A DNA stretch of 64,000 nucleotides from Simplicispira sp. 125 (GCF_003096555.1 NZ_QEKM01000001.1:2666001-2730000); one strand, 5' to 3'; counted from the stretch's first letter, positions 34,761 to 48,535 are shown. Numbers and translations are program-made. The notes: generated by a model from the sequence alone, not told the origin.

Positions 34761-34815
34761 CAAATTAGCCTCTAGCGCTTATTCAATAAGCGCTAACAGC
34801 TATGTATTCAATAGC
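34761..34815 (+). repeat. Short palindromic repeat, intergenic copy
   Basis: CAAATTAGCCTCTAGCGCTT...AATAAGCGCTAACAGCTATG is the clearest copy in the window: arms TAGCGCTTATT and AATAAGCGCTA are perfectly complementary around C. It stands in the 470-base gap between the LysR gene and glcB. Confidence 0.85.
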
Positions 34816-34841
34816 ATTCGCGGCTGTGACTTCAGAAACGC

Positions 34842-35018
34842 CTAGTGTCCTGAGTGAAAAGTTGGTTGGAAAAATAAAGATACCGAAATCGTCGTCAGGC
34901 AAAGCGCAAACCACAGCATGGCGGTATCGGCGTCTGCCAGCTCCACCGCAATGGATTCGGCAAAGCCAATGCCCACAAAACTGCCCATCGCCACGGCATC
35001 TCCAGCCTGTACGGACAC
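34842..35018 (-). other. Possible remnant reading frame in the LysR-glcB gap
   Basis: A GTG-started frame of 58 codons encodes a hydrophobic peptide (AGDAVAMGSFVGIGFAESIAV...). Its first two-thirds have GC-rich third positions like real genes here, while the end turns AT-rich, as if a truncated gene runs into unrelated sequence. I recognise no family. The rest of the 34687-35155 gap holds the repeat at 34761, AT-rich sequence from 35030 that probably includes the glcB promoter, and nothing else I can name. Confidence 0.25.
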
Positions 35019-35155
35019 ATTCCACTCTTACCAATAAGTCACTAGTTTTGAGCTTTTTTGGTTATTTATGCCTATTCATATTTGCAATACAGTGTTGATA
35101 TGGCCCTTGCCTCGCGCGGGCCGCTGTTTTCATTTCTTTCAAGAAGGCTTTCTCC

Positions 35156-37363
35156 ATGACCGATCGCACCACCGTCCACGGCCTGCAAGTGGCTACTCCC
35201 CTGCTCCGCTTCATCGAAGACCAGGTTCTGCCCGGCACCGGCATCGACAAGGCAGTTTTCTGGAAGGGCTTTGACGCCATCGTGACCGACCTGGCGCCGC
35301 GCAACCTCGCCCTGCTGGCCGAGCGCGACCGCCTGCAGACTGAGCTGGACACCTGGCACAAGGCCAACCCCGGCCCCATCAAGGACATGGTGGCTTACCG
35401 TGGCTTCCTGGAGAAGATCGGTTACCTGGTGCCTCAACCTGCCAACGTGCAGACCACCACGGCCAACGTAGATGACGAACTGGCCGTGCAGGCCGGCCCA
35501 CAGCTGGTGGTGCCCATCCTGAACGCCCGCTACGCCCTGAACGCCGCCAACGCACGCTGGGGCAGCCTGTACGACGCGCTGTACGGCACGGATGCCATTC
35601 CCGAGACCGATGGCGCCGAAAAGGGCCAGGGCTATAACCCCGTGCGTGGCGCCAAGGTGATTGCCTTTGCGCGTGACGTGCTCGACCAGTCGGCCCCCCT
35701 GGCCAGCGGCTCGCACAAGGACGCCACCGGCTACCGCGTGGAGAATGGCCAGTTGGTGGTCTCGCTGGCGGGCGGCAGCACCGGTCTGAAAGACCCAGCA
35801 CAGTTCAAGGGCTACCAGGGCGACGCTACCCAGCCCACATCGGTACTGCTGCAGCACAACGGCCTGCACCTGGACATCCAGATCAACCGCAGCACGCCCA
35901 TTGGCAAATCTGACGCAGCAGGCGTCAGCGATGTGGTGCTGGAAGCGGCCCTGTCCACCATTCTTGATCTGGAGGATTCGGTCGCCGCCGTGGATGCCGA
36001 GGACAAGGTGCTGGGTTACCGCAACTGGCTGGGCATCATCCAGGCGACCCTGACCGAACAGGTCGCCAAGGGCGGCAAGACCTTTACCCGTGGCCTGAAC
36101 CCCGACCGTCTGTACACCGCACCCAATGGCGCCGCCGAGGCCGTGCGCCTGCATGGCCGCTCGCTCATGTTCCTGCGCAACGTGGGCCACCTGATGACCA
36201 ATCCGGCCATCCTGTACACCGACGCGCAGGGCGTTCAGCGCGAGATTCCCGAAGGCATCATGGACGCCGTGGTCACCACGACCATCGCGCTGCACGACCT
36301 GCAGGGCCATGGCAAGGACGGCATCCGCAACTCGCGCAAGGGCAGCGTCTACATCGTCAAGCCCAAGATGCACGGCCCGGCCGAAGTGGGCTTTGCCGCC
36401 GAGCTGTTCGGCCGCGTCGAAAAGCTGCTGGGCTTGCCAGACAGCACGGTCAAGCTGGGCATCATGGACGAGGAGCGCCGCACCTCCGTCAACCTCAAGG
36501 CCTGCATTGCTGCCGCACTGAGCCGTGTGGCGTTCATCAACACGGGTTTCCTCGACCGCACAGGCGACGAAATGCACACCGCCATGCACGCGGGCCCGAT
36601 GATCCGCAAGGGCGACATGAAGACCAGCGCCTGGATTGCCGCCTACGAGAAGAACAACGTGCTGGTCGGCCTCTCGTGCGGCCTGCGCGGCAAGGCGCAA
36701 ATCGGCAAGGGCATGTGGGCCATGCCCGACCTGATGGCCGAAATGCTCAAGCAGAAAATCGCCCACCCCAAAGCTGGCGCCAACACTGCCTGGGTGCCCA
36801 GCCCCACTGGCGCAACGTTGCATGCCCTGCACTACCACCAGGTCAACGTCAGCGACATCCAGATGGAGCTGGAAAAAACCGACTTCAACGCCGTGCGCGA
36901 CGACCTGTTGACCGGCCTGCTCACCATCCCCGTTACCGCCAGCCCGAACTGGAGCGACGCCGAAATCCAGCAGGAGCTCGACAACAATGCGCAAGGCATT
37001 CTGGGTTACGTGGTGCGCTGGGTGGACCAGGGCGTAGGCTGCTCCAAGGTGCCCGACATCCACAACGTCGGCCTCATGGAAGACCGCGCCACGCTGCGTA
37101 TCAGCAGCCAGCACATGGCCAACTGGCTTTTGCATGGTGTGGTGAGCGAAGGCCGCATCCAGGCGACCTTCCAGCGCATGGCCGCCGTGGTGGACCAGCA
37201 AAATGGCAGCGACCCGCTGTACCAACGCATGGCGGGCAACTTCGAGACCAGCATGGCTTACAAGGCCGCGTGCGAACTCGTTTTCAAGGGCCTGGAGCAG
37301 CCCAGCGGCTACACCGAGCCCCTGCTGCACGCTTGGCGTCTGAAGGTCAAGGCGGCATCCTGA
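35156..37363 (+). CDS. glcB: Malate synthase G
   Basis: 735 residues, close to E. coli GlcB (723). It condenses glyoxylate with acetyl-CoA to malate. Conserved segments include [23 protein letters not shown], the [19 protein letters not shown] loop, [29 protein letters not shown], and near the C-terminus [23 protein letters not shown] lies upstream of the ATG at 35156. No aceA or glc genes are adjacent. A palindromic repeat and a hairpin follow. Confidence 0.95.
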   Translation: MTDRTTVHGLQVATPLLRFIEDQVLPGTGIDKAVFWKGFDAIVTDLAPRNLALLAERDRLQTELDTWHKANPGPIKDMVAYRGFLEKIGYLVPQPANVQTTTANVDDELAVQAGPQLVVPILNARYALNAANARWGSLYDALYGTDAIPETDGAEKGQGYNPVRGAKVIAFARDVLDQSAPLASGSHKDATGYRVENGQLVVSLAGGSTGLKDPAQFKGYQGDATQPTSVLLQHNGLHLDIQINRSTPIGKSDAAGVSDVVLEAALSTILDLEDSVAAVDAEDKVLGYRNWLGIIQATLTEQVAKGGKTFTRGLNPDRLYTAPNGAAEAVRLHGRSLMFLRNVGHLMTNPAILYTDAQGVQREIPEGIMDAVVTTTIALHDLQGHGKDGIRNSRKGSVYIVKPKMHGPAEVGFAAELFGRVEKLLGLPDSTVKLGIMDEERRTSVNLKACIAAALSRVAFINTGFLDRTGDEMHTAMHAGPMIRKGDMKTSAWIAAYEKNNVLVGLSCGLRGKAQIGKGMWAMPDLMAEMLKQKIAHPKAGANTAWVPSPTGATLHALHYHQVNVSDIQMELEKTDFNAVRDDLLTGLLTIPVTASPNWSDAEIQQELDNNAQGILGYVVRWVDQGVGCSKVPDIHNVGLMEDRATLRISSQHMANWLLHGVVSEGRIQATFQRMAAVVDQQNGSDPLYQRMAGNFETSMAYKAACELVFKGLEQPSGYTEPLLHAWRLKVKAAS

Positions 37364-37372
37364 GCCTCACGA

Positions 37373-37431
37373 ACTATCATGTTGATAGCTTCTAACGCTT
37401 GACAGTAAAGCGCTGGAGGCTATTTTTATAG
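37373..37431 (-). repeat. Short palindromic repeat after glcB
   Basis: ACTATCATGTTGATAGCTTC, then TAACGCTT...AAAGCGCTGGAGGCTATTTTTATAG. The outer CTAT...ATAG and inner AGC pairs extend the hairpin, ten bases past the glcB stop. Confidence 0.8.
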
Positions 37432-37437
37432 AAAACA

Positions 37438-37459
37438 AACGGCGCCTTCGGGCGCCGTT
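37438..37459 (+). terminator. Hairpin after glcB (weak terminator)
   Basis: AACGGCGCC (37438-37446), loop TTCG, GGCGCCGTT (37451-37459). The stable tetraloop stem is followed only by GTGCCTTC, so termination efficiency may be modest. Confidence 0.6.
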
Positions 37460-37495
37460 GTGCCTTCTCGGTACCTGCGCCCTACACTGAAGGTC

Positions 37496-37729
37496 ATGCC
37501 GCAACCGCAAGCCCCTTCTGCCGCCCAATGCCCTTTGTGCGGCCAACCCAACCAATGCGCCATGGCGCAAGGCCAGCCCGCAGATGAATGCTGGTGTATG
37601 CACGGCGTGATCACGCCCATGGCACTGGCATCCCTGGCGCTGCAGGAGCGCGGCCAACGCTGCATCTGCCCATCCTGCGGTCGGGGTTTGCAAGTACCAC
37701 CGGGCGCTGCGACAACTGCGCCTTTATGA
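37496..37729 (+). CDS. Cysteine-rich CWC family protein
   Basis: 77 residues with eight cysteines in CPLCGQPNQCAMA, ADECWCMHGV and RCICPSCG, matching the small Cys-rich CWC family, probably zinc-binding, function unknown. The ATG at 37496 has AAGG just upstream. The short spacing to the tautomerase gene suggests a common transcript. Confidence 0.75.
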   Translation: MPQPQAPSAAQCPLCGQPNQCAMAQGQPADECWCMHGVITPMALASLALQERGQRCICPSCGRGLQVPPGAATTAPL

Positions 37730-37757
37730 TGCATTTTTTACACGAGGATTACGCCCC

Positions 37758-37946
37758 ATGCCCACGTACCATATCGAGATGATGGAAGGCCGCACCATTG
37801 AGCAAAAACGCAAGCTGGTGGAAGAGATCACCCGTGTTTCTGTCGAAGTTTTGGGTGGATCTCCAGAGTCTGTCGACATTCTCATCACCGATGTGAAGCG
37901 TGAAAACTGGGCCACCGGCGGCAAGCTCTGGCTGGAACGCAGCTAG
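37758..37946 (+). CDS. 4-Oxalocrotonate tautomerase family protein
   Basis: 62 residues, the exact size of a 4-OT monomer (hexamer of short subunits). The N-terminal Pro after Met removal is the catalytic base, and Arg11 (MMEGR) is present. By alignment to the Pseudomonas 4-OT sequence from memory, the positions of Arg39 and Phe50 are Asp (ESVDILITD) and Trp (ENWATGGK). Loss of Arg39 argues against ordinary 4-oxalocrotonate chemistry, so the substrate is open. AGGA precedes the ATG; the MFS gene starts 11 bases after the stop. Confidence 0.85.
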   Translation: MPTYHIEMMEGRTIEQKRKLVEEITRVSVEVLGGSPESVDILITDVKRENWATGGKLWLERS

Positions 37947-37957
37947 GCAAAATCCCC

Positions 37958-39427
37958 ATGCGCAGCACCGATTCCGCGGCCGTGCTGCGTGAGCGCCATG
38001 GCGAGCACTATCGCTGGCTGCTGCTGCTGTCCGTCATGGTCGGCACGATGGCGTCGATCATGTCGTCGACCATCGTCAACGTAGCGATTCCCGACATCAG
38101 CCACCACTTTGTCTTGGGCCAGGCCCGCGCGCAGTGGGTGAGTTCTGGCTTCATGGTCGCCACTACGGCGTCCATGCTCACTACACCATGGCTCCTGTCC
38201 CGCTATGGCTATCGGCACACCTACATCTCGGCCATGGTGCTGTTGCTGCTGGGCGGCATGGCAGGCGGGCTGGCCCACCACTTCAGCCTGGTCATGGTCG
38301 CCCGCGTGGCCGAAGGGCTGGCGGCGGGCATTGTGCAACCGATTCCGGCTGTCATCATCCTGCATGCGTTTCAACCGCATGAGCAAGGTCGGGCAAGCGG
38401 TTTTTTTGGGATGGGAGTGGTGCTGGCGCCAGCTATAGGGCCCAGCATCGGTGGCCTGTTGGTGGACTGGTTTGGCTGGCGGTCCATCTTTTTTATGGTG
38501 GTGCCGTTCTGTATCGCATCGATCGCATTGGCCTGGAAATATGTGCCGGTGAATGCGCCTGGCGGCGTGAGCGCAGACCCAAAAAGTGCTTCGCTCGACT
38601 GGCGCGGCATGGCGCTTGGCACTCTGGGCACGTTGTGCCTGCTCAATGGTCTGGTTTCCCTGCACAGTGGTCCACTTGCCGAGGCCCTTGGCCTGCTGCT
38701 GGGCGCAGTGTTTTCCCTGGTGCTGTTCATCTGGTGGCAGCGCCGTCAGGCGAACACCGGCCGACATCCCTTGATGGATTTGCGCGTATTTGGCTACCGC
38801 TCCTTCGCCATGGGCAGCGTAGTGGCGTTCATCTATGGGACGGCGCTTTTCGGTTCAACCTATCTGCTGCCAGTCTTCATGCAGTTAGGCTTGCAAATGT
38901 CGGCCTCGCTGGTGGGCACCATCATGCTGCCCGCCGGTATTGTGCTGGCCATCACCATCCCCATCGTCGGACGCCTGGCCGACCGGCAATCTACCCAAAT
39001 GCTGGTCAGTATCGGGCTGGCCTTGCTAGCACTTTCTTTTGCGCTCATGCTACTGGTTGGCCTGCAATCAGCGATGTGGATGCTGGTGCTGTTTTCCATC
39101 CTGGGGCGTGTCGGTCTTGGCTTCATCCTGCCTTCACTCAACCTGGGCGCCATGCGCCCCCTGCCCAAGCCTCTGATCTCTCAGGCATCGAGCGCCATCG
39201 GCTTTGTGCGTATGCTCGGCGGCGCGGCCGGCGTCAGCCTCTGCGGTATTGTGCTGGAGTGGCGTATCGCAGCCCACGGCGACGCACTTTCCGTAGCCGC
39301 CAGCAGCCCTGCGCGCGTCACAGCGTTTGGCGAAACCTTCCTGATGCTCGCCGGCCTGTGCCTGCTTGCGCTGGTGGCGGCTTGGCAACTGCGCGAGACA
39401 CCTCCAGCAACCTCCTCCGTTCAATAA
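37958..39427 (+). CDS. DHA2-type MFS drug/metabolite exporter (EmrB/QacA family)
   Basis: 489 residues with about 14 hydrophobic helices. The N-terminus has MASIMSSTIVNVAIPDISHHF, the DHA2 opening with TM1, and motif C-like AIGPSIGGLLVDWFGWR sits in TM5. It is expected to export toxic organics by proton antiport from the inner membrane. No emrA-type partner is near; it directly follows the tautomerase gene, 11 bases away. Middle GC is lower than in the genes around 22 kb. Confidence 0.88.
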   Translation: MRSTDSAAVLRERHGEHYRWLLLLSVMVGTMASIMSSTIVNVAIPDISHHFVLGQARAQWVSSGFMVATTASMLTTPWLLSRYGYRHTYISAMVLLLLGGMAGGLAHHFSLVMVARVAEGLAAGIVQPIPAVIILHAFQPHEQGRASGFFGMGVVLAPAIGPSIGGLLVDWFGWRSIFFMVVPFCIASIALAWKYVPVNAPGGVSADPKSASLDWRGMALGTLGTLCLLNGLVSLHSGPLAEALGLLLGAVFSLVLFIWWQRRQANTGRHPLMDLRVFGYRSFAMGSVVAFIYGTALFGSTYLLPVFMQLGLQMSASLVGTIMLPAGIVLAITIPIVGRLADRQSTQMLVSIGLALLALSFALMLLVGLQSAMWMLVLFSILGRVGLGFILPSLNLGAMRPLPKPLISQASSAIGFVRMLGGAAGVSLCGIVLEWRIAAHGDALSVAASSPARVTAFGETFLMLAGLCLLALVAAWQLRETPPATSSVQ

Positions 39428-39462
39428 TTTTCTATCCAAAGCGCTCGTCGCCCGCAAGTTAT

Positions 39463-40254
39463 ATGTGCCAGCTTTTGGGAATGAACTGCAACACGCCCAC
39501 GGACGTGACCTTCAGCTTCACGGGTTTTGCGCAACGGGCCGGACATACCGGCGACCATAGCGACGGCTGGGGCATCGCATTTTTTGAAGACAAAGGTGTG
39601 CGTCACTTTGTGGATCACCAACGTGCGCTCGATTCACCGGTCGCAGACCTCATTCGACGCTATCCAATCCAGAGCTGCAATGTGATTGCACACATTCGCA
39701 AAGCGACCCAAGGCGCCGTCGCACTGCAAAACTGCCATCCTTTTGTGCGGGAACTGTGGGGACGGTATTGGGTTTTTGCGCACAACGGCGACTTGAAGGA
39801 CTTTCGTCCCCTGCTACATGGCAGCTTTCACCCAGTGGGTGCTACCGACAGCGAGCATGCATTTTGCTGGATCATGCAGGAACTGGCCAAGTCCCATGCC
39901 CAGGTGCCCAGTATCAGCGAACTCACACTCACACTCCGTGAGCTGGCGTCGCGCATTGCACCCCATGGTACTTTCAACTTCCTGCTCTCCAACGGCCAAG
40001 CTCTCTGGGCGCACGCCTCCTCCAATCTGTACTTTATCGAGCGTCGCCATCCCTTTGCCAGCGCCCAACTAGCCGACGAAGATTTGCATGTGGATTTCTC
40101 TACGCAGACCTCACCGAGCGACAAGGTTGCCGTCATTGTGACTGCCCCGCTGACACGGGACGAGCCCTGGACCGCCTTTGGGCACCAAGAACTCAAGGTA
40201 TTTGTGGATGGCGCTGTCTTCCATCCAGAAATATCCCGCCCGCAAGCGCCGTAA
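39463..40254 (+). CDS. Class II glutamine amidotransferase (YafJ-like)
   Basis: 263 residues beginning MCQLLGMNCNTPTD: Cys2 becomes the N-terminal nucleophile of an Ntn hydrolase. The family segments HSDGWGIAFFEDKG, VIAHIRKATQGAVALQNCHPF and FAHNGDL are present, as in E. coli YafJ and EgtC-type enzymes. It lacks a synthetase domain, so it probably acts as a free gamma-glutamyl amidohydrolase. The ATG lies 36 bases after the MFS stop, without a clear SD. Confidence 0.88.
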   Translation: MCQLLGMNCNTPTDVTFSFTGFAQRAGHTGDHSDGWGIAFFEDKGVRHFVDHQRALDSPVADLIRRYPIQSCNVIAHIRKATQGAVALQNCHPFVRELWGRYWVFAHNGDLKDFRPLLHGSFHPVGATDSEHAFCWIMQELAKSHAQVPSISELTLTLRELASRIAPHGTFNFLLSNGQALWAHASSNLYFIERRHPFASAQLADEDLHVDFSTQTSPSDKVAVIVTAPLTRDEPWTAFGHQELKVFVDGAVFHPEISRPQAP

Positions 40255-40318
40255 TGCAATTTTTTAAAAACTGCGCTTCAGACTAAGGGTTCTTTCGATA
40301 TCCAGTCCCAGAAACAGG

Positions 40319-40348
40319 AACGCCCCGCTCATTGCTGAGAGGGGCGTT
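40319..40348 (-). terminator. Terminator of the rRNA operon
   Basis: AACGCCCC and GGGGCGTT (outer stem) with CTC/GAG inside; on the minus strand it is followed by CCTGTTTCT. It lies 15 bases past the 5S 3' end. Confidence 0.8.
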
Positions 40349-40362
40349 GCTGCGCTGTAAGA

Positions 40363-40477
40363 GCCTGACGATGACCTACTTTCACACGGGAACCCGCACT
40401 ATCATCGGCGCAAAGTCGTTTCACGGTCCTGTTCGGGATGGGAAGGAGTGGTACCAACTTGCTATGGTCATCAGGCA
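40363..40477 (-). rRNA. rrf: 5S ribosomal RNA
   Basis: On the minus strand it begins TGCCTGATGACCATAGCAAG and contains CCATCCCGAACAGGACCGTG, the conserved loop B/C region, ending ATCGTCAGGC. About 115 bases; ends are set by the pairing of the termini (TGCCTGA/TCAGGCT). Confidence 0.95.
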
Positions 40478-40597
40478 TAACTTGGTGCTGGGCAGTTTTT
40501 GAGGACTGCCTGGCGAATTCATAGAGTTTGGAATCAGCTTATATTTTGATTGCGACAACTTGGCATAACATCCCTGATCTGGAGAGATCAAAGTTAT

Positions 40598-43477
<2,880 letters not shown>

Positions 43478-43657
43478 CTATAACTTTGACGTCTCTTGCG
43501 AAACATCTCCATCTAATTTTTCAAGGACTTGCAAGGTCTTTCACCTTGCGCGTTATGCCGTAATATGAATGTTTCTTCGGTATTGCTACCTAGAGAACAA
43601 TTCGTCATTACTTGAATAAAACAAAGTTTCATTCGTGTTGACGCAATCAAATTTCAT

Positions 43658-43737
43658 GTTGCTGATGGCACGGTGCATCTTTCGATGCTTTCCATCAGCA
43701 ACGCTGATTCGACTCTATGAATTTTTAAAGAACAGCC
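43658..43737 (-). promoter_or_regulatory. 16S-23S spacer: boxA-like element and long stem-loop
   Basis: On the minus strand, GTTCTTTAAAAAT (43722-43737) resembles boxA, the NusB/S10 antitermination site. Downstream, CGTTGCTGATGG pairs over 11 perfect bases with CCATCAGCAAC (43692-43702 with 43658-43668), enclosing a GCATC/GATGC inner stem. The rest of the 350-base spacer between tRNA-Ala and 23S is AT-rich without genes. Confidence 0.6.
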
Positions 43738-43831
43738 GATTGATCGAACTATCTCGATCAACAACAAAACAGCCTTTTGCAAAGCTGCTTTGGTGTTGAT
43801 TTGCTGCACTGCCTTGTGCAACTTTGGATGT

Positions 43832-43907
43832 TGGTGGAGGATGACGGGATCGAACCGACGACCCCCTGCTTGCAAAGCAGGTGCTCTCCCAGCTGAGCTA
43901 ATCCCCC
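43832..43907 (-). tRNA. tRNA-Ala (TGC anticodon)
   Basis: 76 bases with encoded CCA: GGGGGATTAGCTCAGCTGG..., anticodon loop CTTTGCAAG, T-arm GGTTCGATCC. Acceptor GGGGGAT pairs with ATCCTCC (one G-T). Standard spacer tRNA. Confidence 0.97.
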
Positions 43908-43946
43908 AGGAACCGCATTGTCTTCTCACGTGTCGCCCGCAGCACT

Positions 43947-44024
43947 TGGTGGGTCTGGGTGGTCTCGAACCACCGACCCCCGCCTTATCAAGACGGTGCT
44001 CTAACCAACTGAGCTACAGACCCA
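43947..44024 (-). tRNA. tRNA-Ile (GAT anticodon)
   Basis: 78 bases with CCA: TGGGTCTGTAGCTCAGTTGG..., anticodon loop CTTGATAAG, T-arm GGTTCGAGACC. Acceptor TGGGTCT pairs fully with AGACCCA. It comes first after 16S. Confidence 0.97.
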
Positions 44025-44126
44025 GGCCTGCCTCTACTCACTCACATGCTTTCACATATGCGCTTGCAGCGACTTTTTCCAACAACCGATAAGTGTGGGC
44101 GTTCAATTAGAACTGCAGTTTTCCAG

Positions 44127-45659
<1,533 letters not shown>

Positions 45660-45670
45660 GATCTTGATAA

Positions 45671-45780
45671 ATTTAAAGTCTTCCGACTTCACTCATAAAA
45701 ACGGAATTGAAGTGAACTTCACTTCTATCTCCATGAGCGTTTAAAGTCTTGCGACTTCAGTTCCAAAAGAACTTCGCAAT
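45671..45780 (-). repeat. rRNA leader small hairpins and direct repeats
   Basis: TTTAAAGTCTTCCGACTT and TTTAAAGTCTTGCGACTT occur about 67 bases apart, each an AAGTC/GACTT hairpin, with the palindrome AAGTGAACTTCACTT between them. They lie in the 16S leader and probably take part in precursor folding and processing. Confidence 0.5.
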
Positions 45781-45887
45781 TCGCTTCAAACGCCCACGCT
45801 TATCGGCTGTATATTTTTAATGTTCCCGCAAAAACCAGATTTGCATCTTTGTTTTTGCCAACTCCGCCGCGATCAGCAGAGCCTCAA

Positions 45888-45917
45888 ATTATAACAGGTT
45901 TTTTTATTTCCTGTCAA
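45888..45917 (-). promoter_or_regulatory. Sigma-70 promoter of the rRNA operon
   Basis: On the minus strand, a perfect -35 TTGACA (45917-45912), 18-base spacer and a perfect -10 TATAAT (45893-45888), predicting a start near 45881, about 220 bases before 16S. The region 45918-46190 up to gshB holds no gene; it contains two similar stretches (GCGAAGCC followed by an AT-rich -10-like TATACAAT or TACAGT on the minus strand), possibly further rRNA promoters. Confidence 0.85.
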
Positions 45918-46190
45918 CACAAGGGGTCTTTCAACCCCCTGCATCTTTTCACTTCCCATCAGCACCGCAAGCAGCACTTCCGTTCAGCGAAGCCTTGCAT
46001 TGTATACCGGGTTTTTACTCCCCACCACGCAAAACCGAAGATTTTTTATCCGCCCCTCTCAACAATCTCAGCCCAGGCTCTTCAACCCCCAGACCACATC
46101 GGCTCAGTCGCTCTTCCTAGGAAGAACCTCTGTGCAGCGAAGCCCTCGACTGTAGCACAGTATTTCGGCTCCTCGGCTCAAGTTTCGCTT

Positions 46191-47141
46191 TTATTCCTTG
46201 TTCGTCGCTTCTTCCAGGGCATCGATGAACAAGGAGGCTACGTCGCAGCCTGTTTGCTGCTGTATCTCCTGAAAGCAGGTCGGGCTGGTGACATTGATTT
46301 CCGTGACATAGTCACCAATCACATCCACGCCGGCCAGGAGCAATCCACGATCCTGCAAGATGGGGCCCAATGCGTGGGCAATTTCAAAGTCGCGCTCTGA
46401 TAGCGGCCGTGCCACACCCTTTCCGCCGGTGGCCAGGTTGCCACGCACTTCGCTGCCCTGGGGAATACGCGCAAGGCAAAACGGCACGGGGCGACCACCA
46501 ATGATGAGTACTCGCTTATCGCCCTCGACGATTTCGGGGAGGAACTTCTGCACCATCAGGCTTTGTGTTCCACCTCGGTTCAGGGTTTCCGTGATGCTGC
46601 CCAGGTTCATGCCATCCGGCCCTACGCGAAAGATGCCCATGCCCCCCATGCCATCGAGTGGTTTGAGGATGATGTCGCGGTGTTCTGCATGGAAGCGCTG
46701 GATGTCGCGCGCATCGCGCGTCACCAGCGTAGGGCCAATGAATTGCGGGAACTCCATGATGGCCAGCTTTTCTGGGTGGTCGCGCAGGGCGCGCGGCTTG
46801 TTGAACACCCGTGCGCCATCGCGCTCAGCCTGCTCGAGCAGGTGCGTGGCATAGAAATACTCGCTGTCGAAGGGCGGGTCCTTGCGCATGAGCACAGCGT
46901 CAAAATCTGCCAGGGCCACCGCTCGTTCCGTGCGCACACGAAACCAGTCTTCGGCGTGTCCGGTCAGCGCAATGTCGCGCACCTGGGCCATTACGGGCCG
47001 ACCACGCTCCCACATGACATCTTGCGGCTGGCAGGCCGCAAGCGTGTGCCCTCGGCGCTCGGCCTCGCGCATCATTGCGAAGGTGGTGTCCTTGTAGGTT
47101 TTAAAGACTTCGAGTGGGTCGGCAATGAAAAGCAGTTGCAT
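46191..47141 (-). CDS. gshB: Glutathione synthetase
   Basis: 316 residues (E. coli GshB 315) from the ATG at 47141 (MQLLFIADPLEVFKTYKDTT). ATP-grasp features: NKPRALRDHPEKLAIMEFPQ, the glycine-rich loop KPLDGMGGMGIFRV, and RGNLATGGKGVA; C-terminal VIGDYVTEINVTSPT holds Mg-binding residues. It joins gamma-glutamylcysteine and glycine. On the same strand as gshA (51853-50558), with kup and benE between them. Confidence 0.95.
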   Translation of the reverse strand: MQLLFIADPLEVFKTYKDTTFAMMREAERRGHTLAACQPQDVMWERGRPVMAQVRDIALTGHAEDWFRVRTERAVALADFDAVLMRKDPPFDSEYFYATHLLEQAERDGARVFNKPRALRDHPEKLAIMEFPQFIGPTLVTRDARDIQRFHAEHRDIILKPLDGMGGMGIFRVGPDGMNLGSITETLNRGGTQSLMVQKFLPEIVEGDKRVLIIGGRPVPFCLARIPQGSEVRGNLATGGKGVARPLSERDFEIAHALGPILQDRGLLLAGVDVIGDYVTEINVTSPTCFQEIQQQTGCDVASLFIDALEEATNKE

Positions 47142-47190
47142 GGTGTGGCTTTGGAAATGACGATTTGAGCGTTGGGCCCCAGCCCCTGCG

Positions 47191-48378
47191 TTACCAGGAT
47201 GCCGTGCCGCGTCGTGCGTACTGTTGCACAAACAGCGCAACGCTGCCGGCCACCACGCCCCAGAAGGCCGATCCAATGCCTCCGATCACTACACCACTGA
47301 GGGTGACCAGAAACGTAATCAGGGCTGCTTCGCGGTGCCCCTCGTCGCGCAAGGCGACAGCCAGGCCGTTGCCGATGGTGCCCAGCAGCGCGAGCCCGGC
47401 GATGCCAATCACCAGTTCCTTGGGAAACGCCGTCAGCAAGCCCGTGACCACAGCACCAAAAATACCAATCAGAACATACAGCGCTCCGCAGGAGACTGCT
47501 GCGGTGTAGCGCCGGTTTGGGTCTTCATCGGCTTCGGGGCCCATGCAGATGGCGGCCGTGATGGCGCTGAAATTGAGAGCGAATGCACCGAAGGGTGCCA
47601 GCACCAGCGTCGCCAAGCCTGTCAGGGTGATCAAACCTGAGACCGGCATGTCGTAACCTGTGGCGCGCATGACCGCCACCCCGGGCAGATTCTGGGACGC
47701 CATGGTGACTACAAACAGGGGCAAGGCCAGGCTGACCAGCGCGCCCCAGGTGAACTGCGGCGTAGTGAATTGGGGCATGGCCAGTTCGAACGCAACTGCC
47801 GACCAGGCCATCTGGCCTTGCAAAGCCGCGTAGGCAATAGCAACGGCCAAAGTGACGACCACGGCATAACGAGGCAACAGTCGGCGCGTGACCAAATAGC
47901 TGGCCAGCATCACCAAAATCAGCGGCAAGGCTGTTTGCGCGGCAGCAAAAGCCTGCAGACCAAACCGCGCCAATACCCCCGCCAACAGGGCGGATGCGAT
48001 TTCCATGGGGATGCGGCCCATGATGCGCTCGAACCAGCCCGTGACGCCCGCCACCGTAATGAGCGCCGCGCAAACCATGAAAGCACCGATCGCCTCGGCC
48101 ATGCTGAAGCCCCCAGCCATGCCCGCAGTGGCCAGGACGGCGGCGCCCGGCGTGGACCAAGCCACCATGACGGGCTTACGCAGCCACAGCGAGGGCACCA
48201 GTGAACACAAGCCCATGCCCAAACCCAGGGCCCACATCCAGGAAGTGACCTGCGCCGGTGTGGCGTGGAAGGCCTGCGCTGCCTGGAAAACGATGGCGAC
48301 CGAACTGGTGAACCCCACCAGCACGGCTACGAATCCGGCAGTGAAGGCCGACAGACTCAGATCTTTGAAAAATCGCAT
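47191..48378 (-). CDS. benE: Benzoate/H+ symporter family protein BenE
   Basis: 395 residues with about 12 hydrophobic helices. The opening MRFFKDLSLSAFTAGFVAVLVGFTSS and the segments WSTPGAAVLAT and FGAFALNFSAITAAICMG are typical of BenE. It would bring benzoate or a similar aromatic acid into the cell by proton symport; no benzoate catabolic genes are near. The start may be three codons earlier (48387). Last before gshB, 49 bases away. Confidence 0.88.
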   Translation of the reverse strand: MRFFKDLSLSAFTAGFVAVLVGFTSSVAIVFQAAQAFHATPAQVTSWMWALGLGMGLCSLVPSLWLRKPVMVAWSTPGAAVLATAGMAGGFSMAEAIGAFMVCAALITVAGVTGWFERIMGRIPMEIASALLAGVLARFGLQAFAAAQTALPLILVMLASYLVTRRLLPRYAVVVTLAVAIAYAALQGQMAWSAVAFELAMPQFTTPQFTWGALVSLALPLFVVTMASQNLPGVAVMRATGYDMPVSGLITLTGLATLVLAPFGAFALNFSAITAAICMGPEADEDPNRRYTAAVSCGALYVLIGIFGAVVTGLLTAFPKELVIGIAGLALLGTIGNGLAVALRDEGHREAALITFLVTLSGVVIGGIGSAFWGVVAGSVALFVQQYARRGTASW

Positions 48379-48438
48379 GGGCAGCATCCGGTTACTCGTG
48401 CCAGCGGCAAAGCTGCACAACGCAGCACTCTCTTGCAC

Positions 48439-48500
48439 AAAATTGCTATTTAAATAATAGCTGATAGCGCTTACGGGTAAAGCGAAAGAGGCTAAAAACA
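48439..48500 (-). repeat. Short palindromic repeat between kup and benE
   Basis: AAAATTGCTATTTAAATAAT, then AGCTGATAGCGCTTACGGGTAAAGCG and AAGAGGCTAAAAACA. It shows the canonical order of AGCT, AGCGCTT, AAAGCG and AGGCT blocks, 60 bases upstream of benE. Confidence 0.75.
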
Positions 48501-48535
48501 CTTCAAAAGAGGTGAAAGCCCCCCCGCAGCGTGCC

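Noticed and set aside
35072..37330. 752-codon minus-strand frame opposite glcB
   Set aside because: Shadow of malate synthase; no recognisable motif and typical antisense composition.
37365..37460. Riboswitch after glcB
   Set aside because: The structure is explained by the palindromic repeat and a simple GC hairpin; no known aptamer core is visible.
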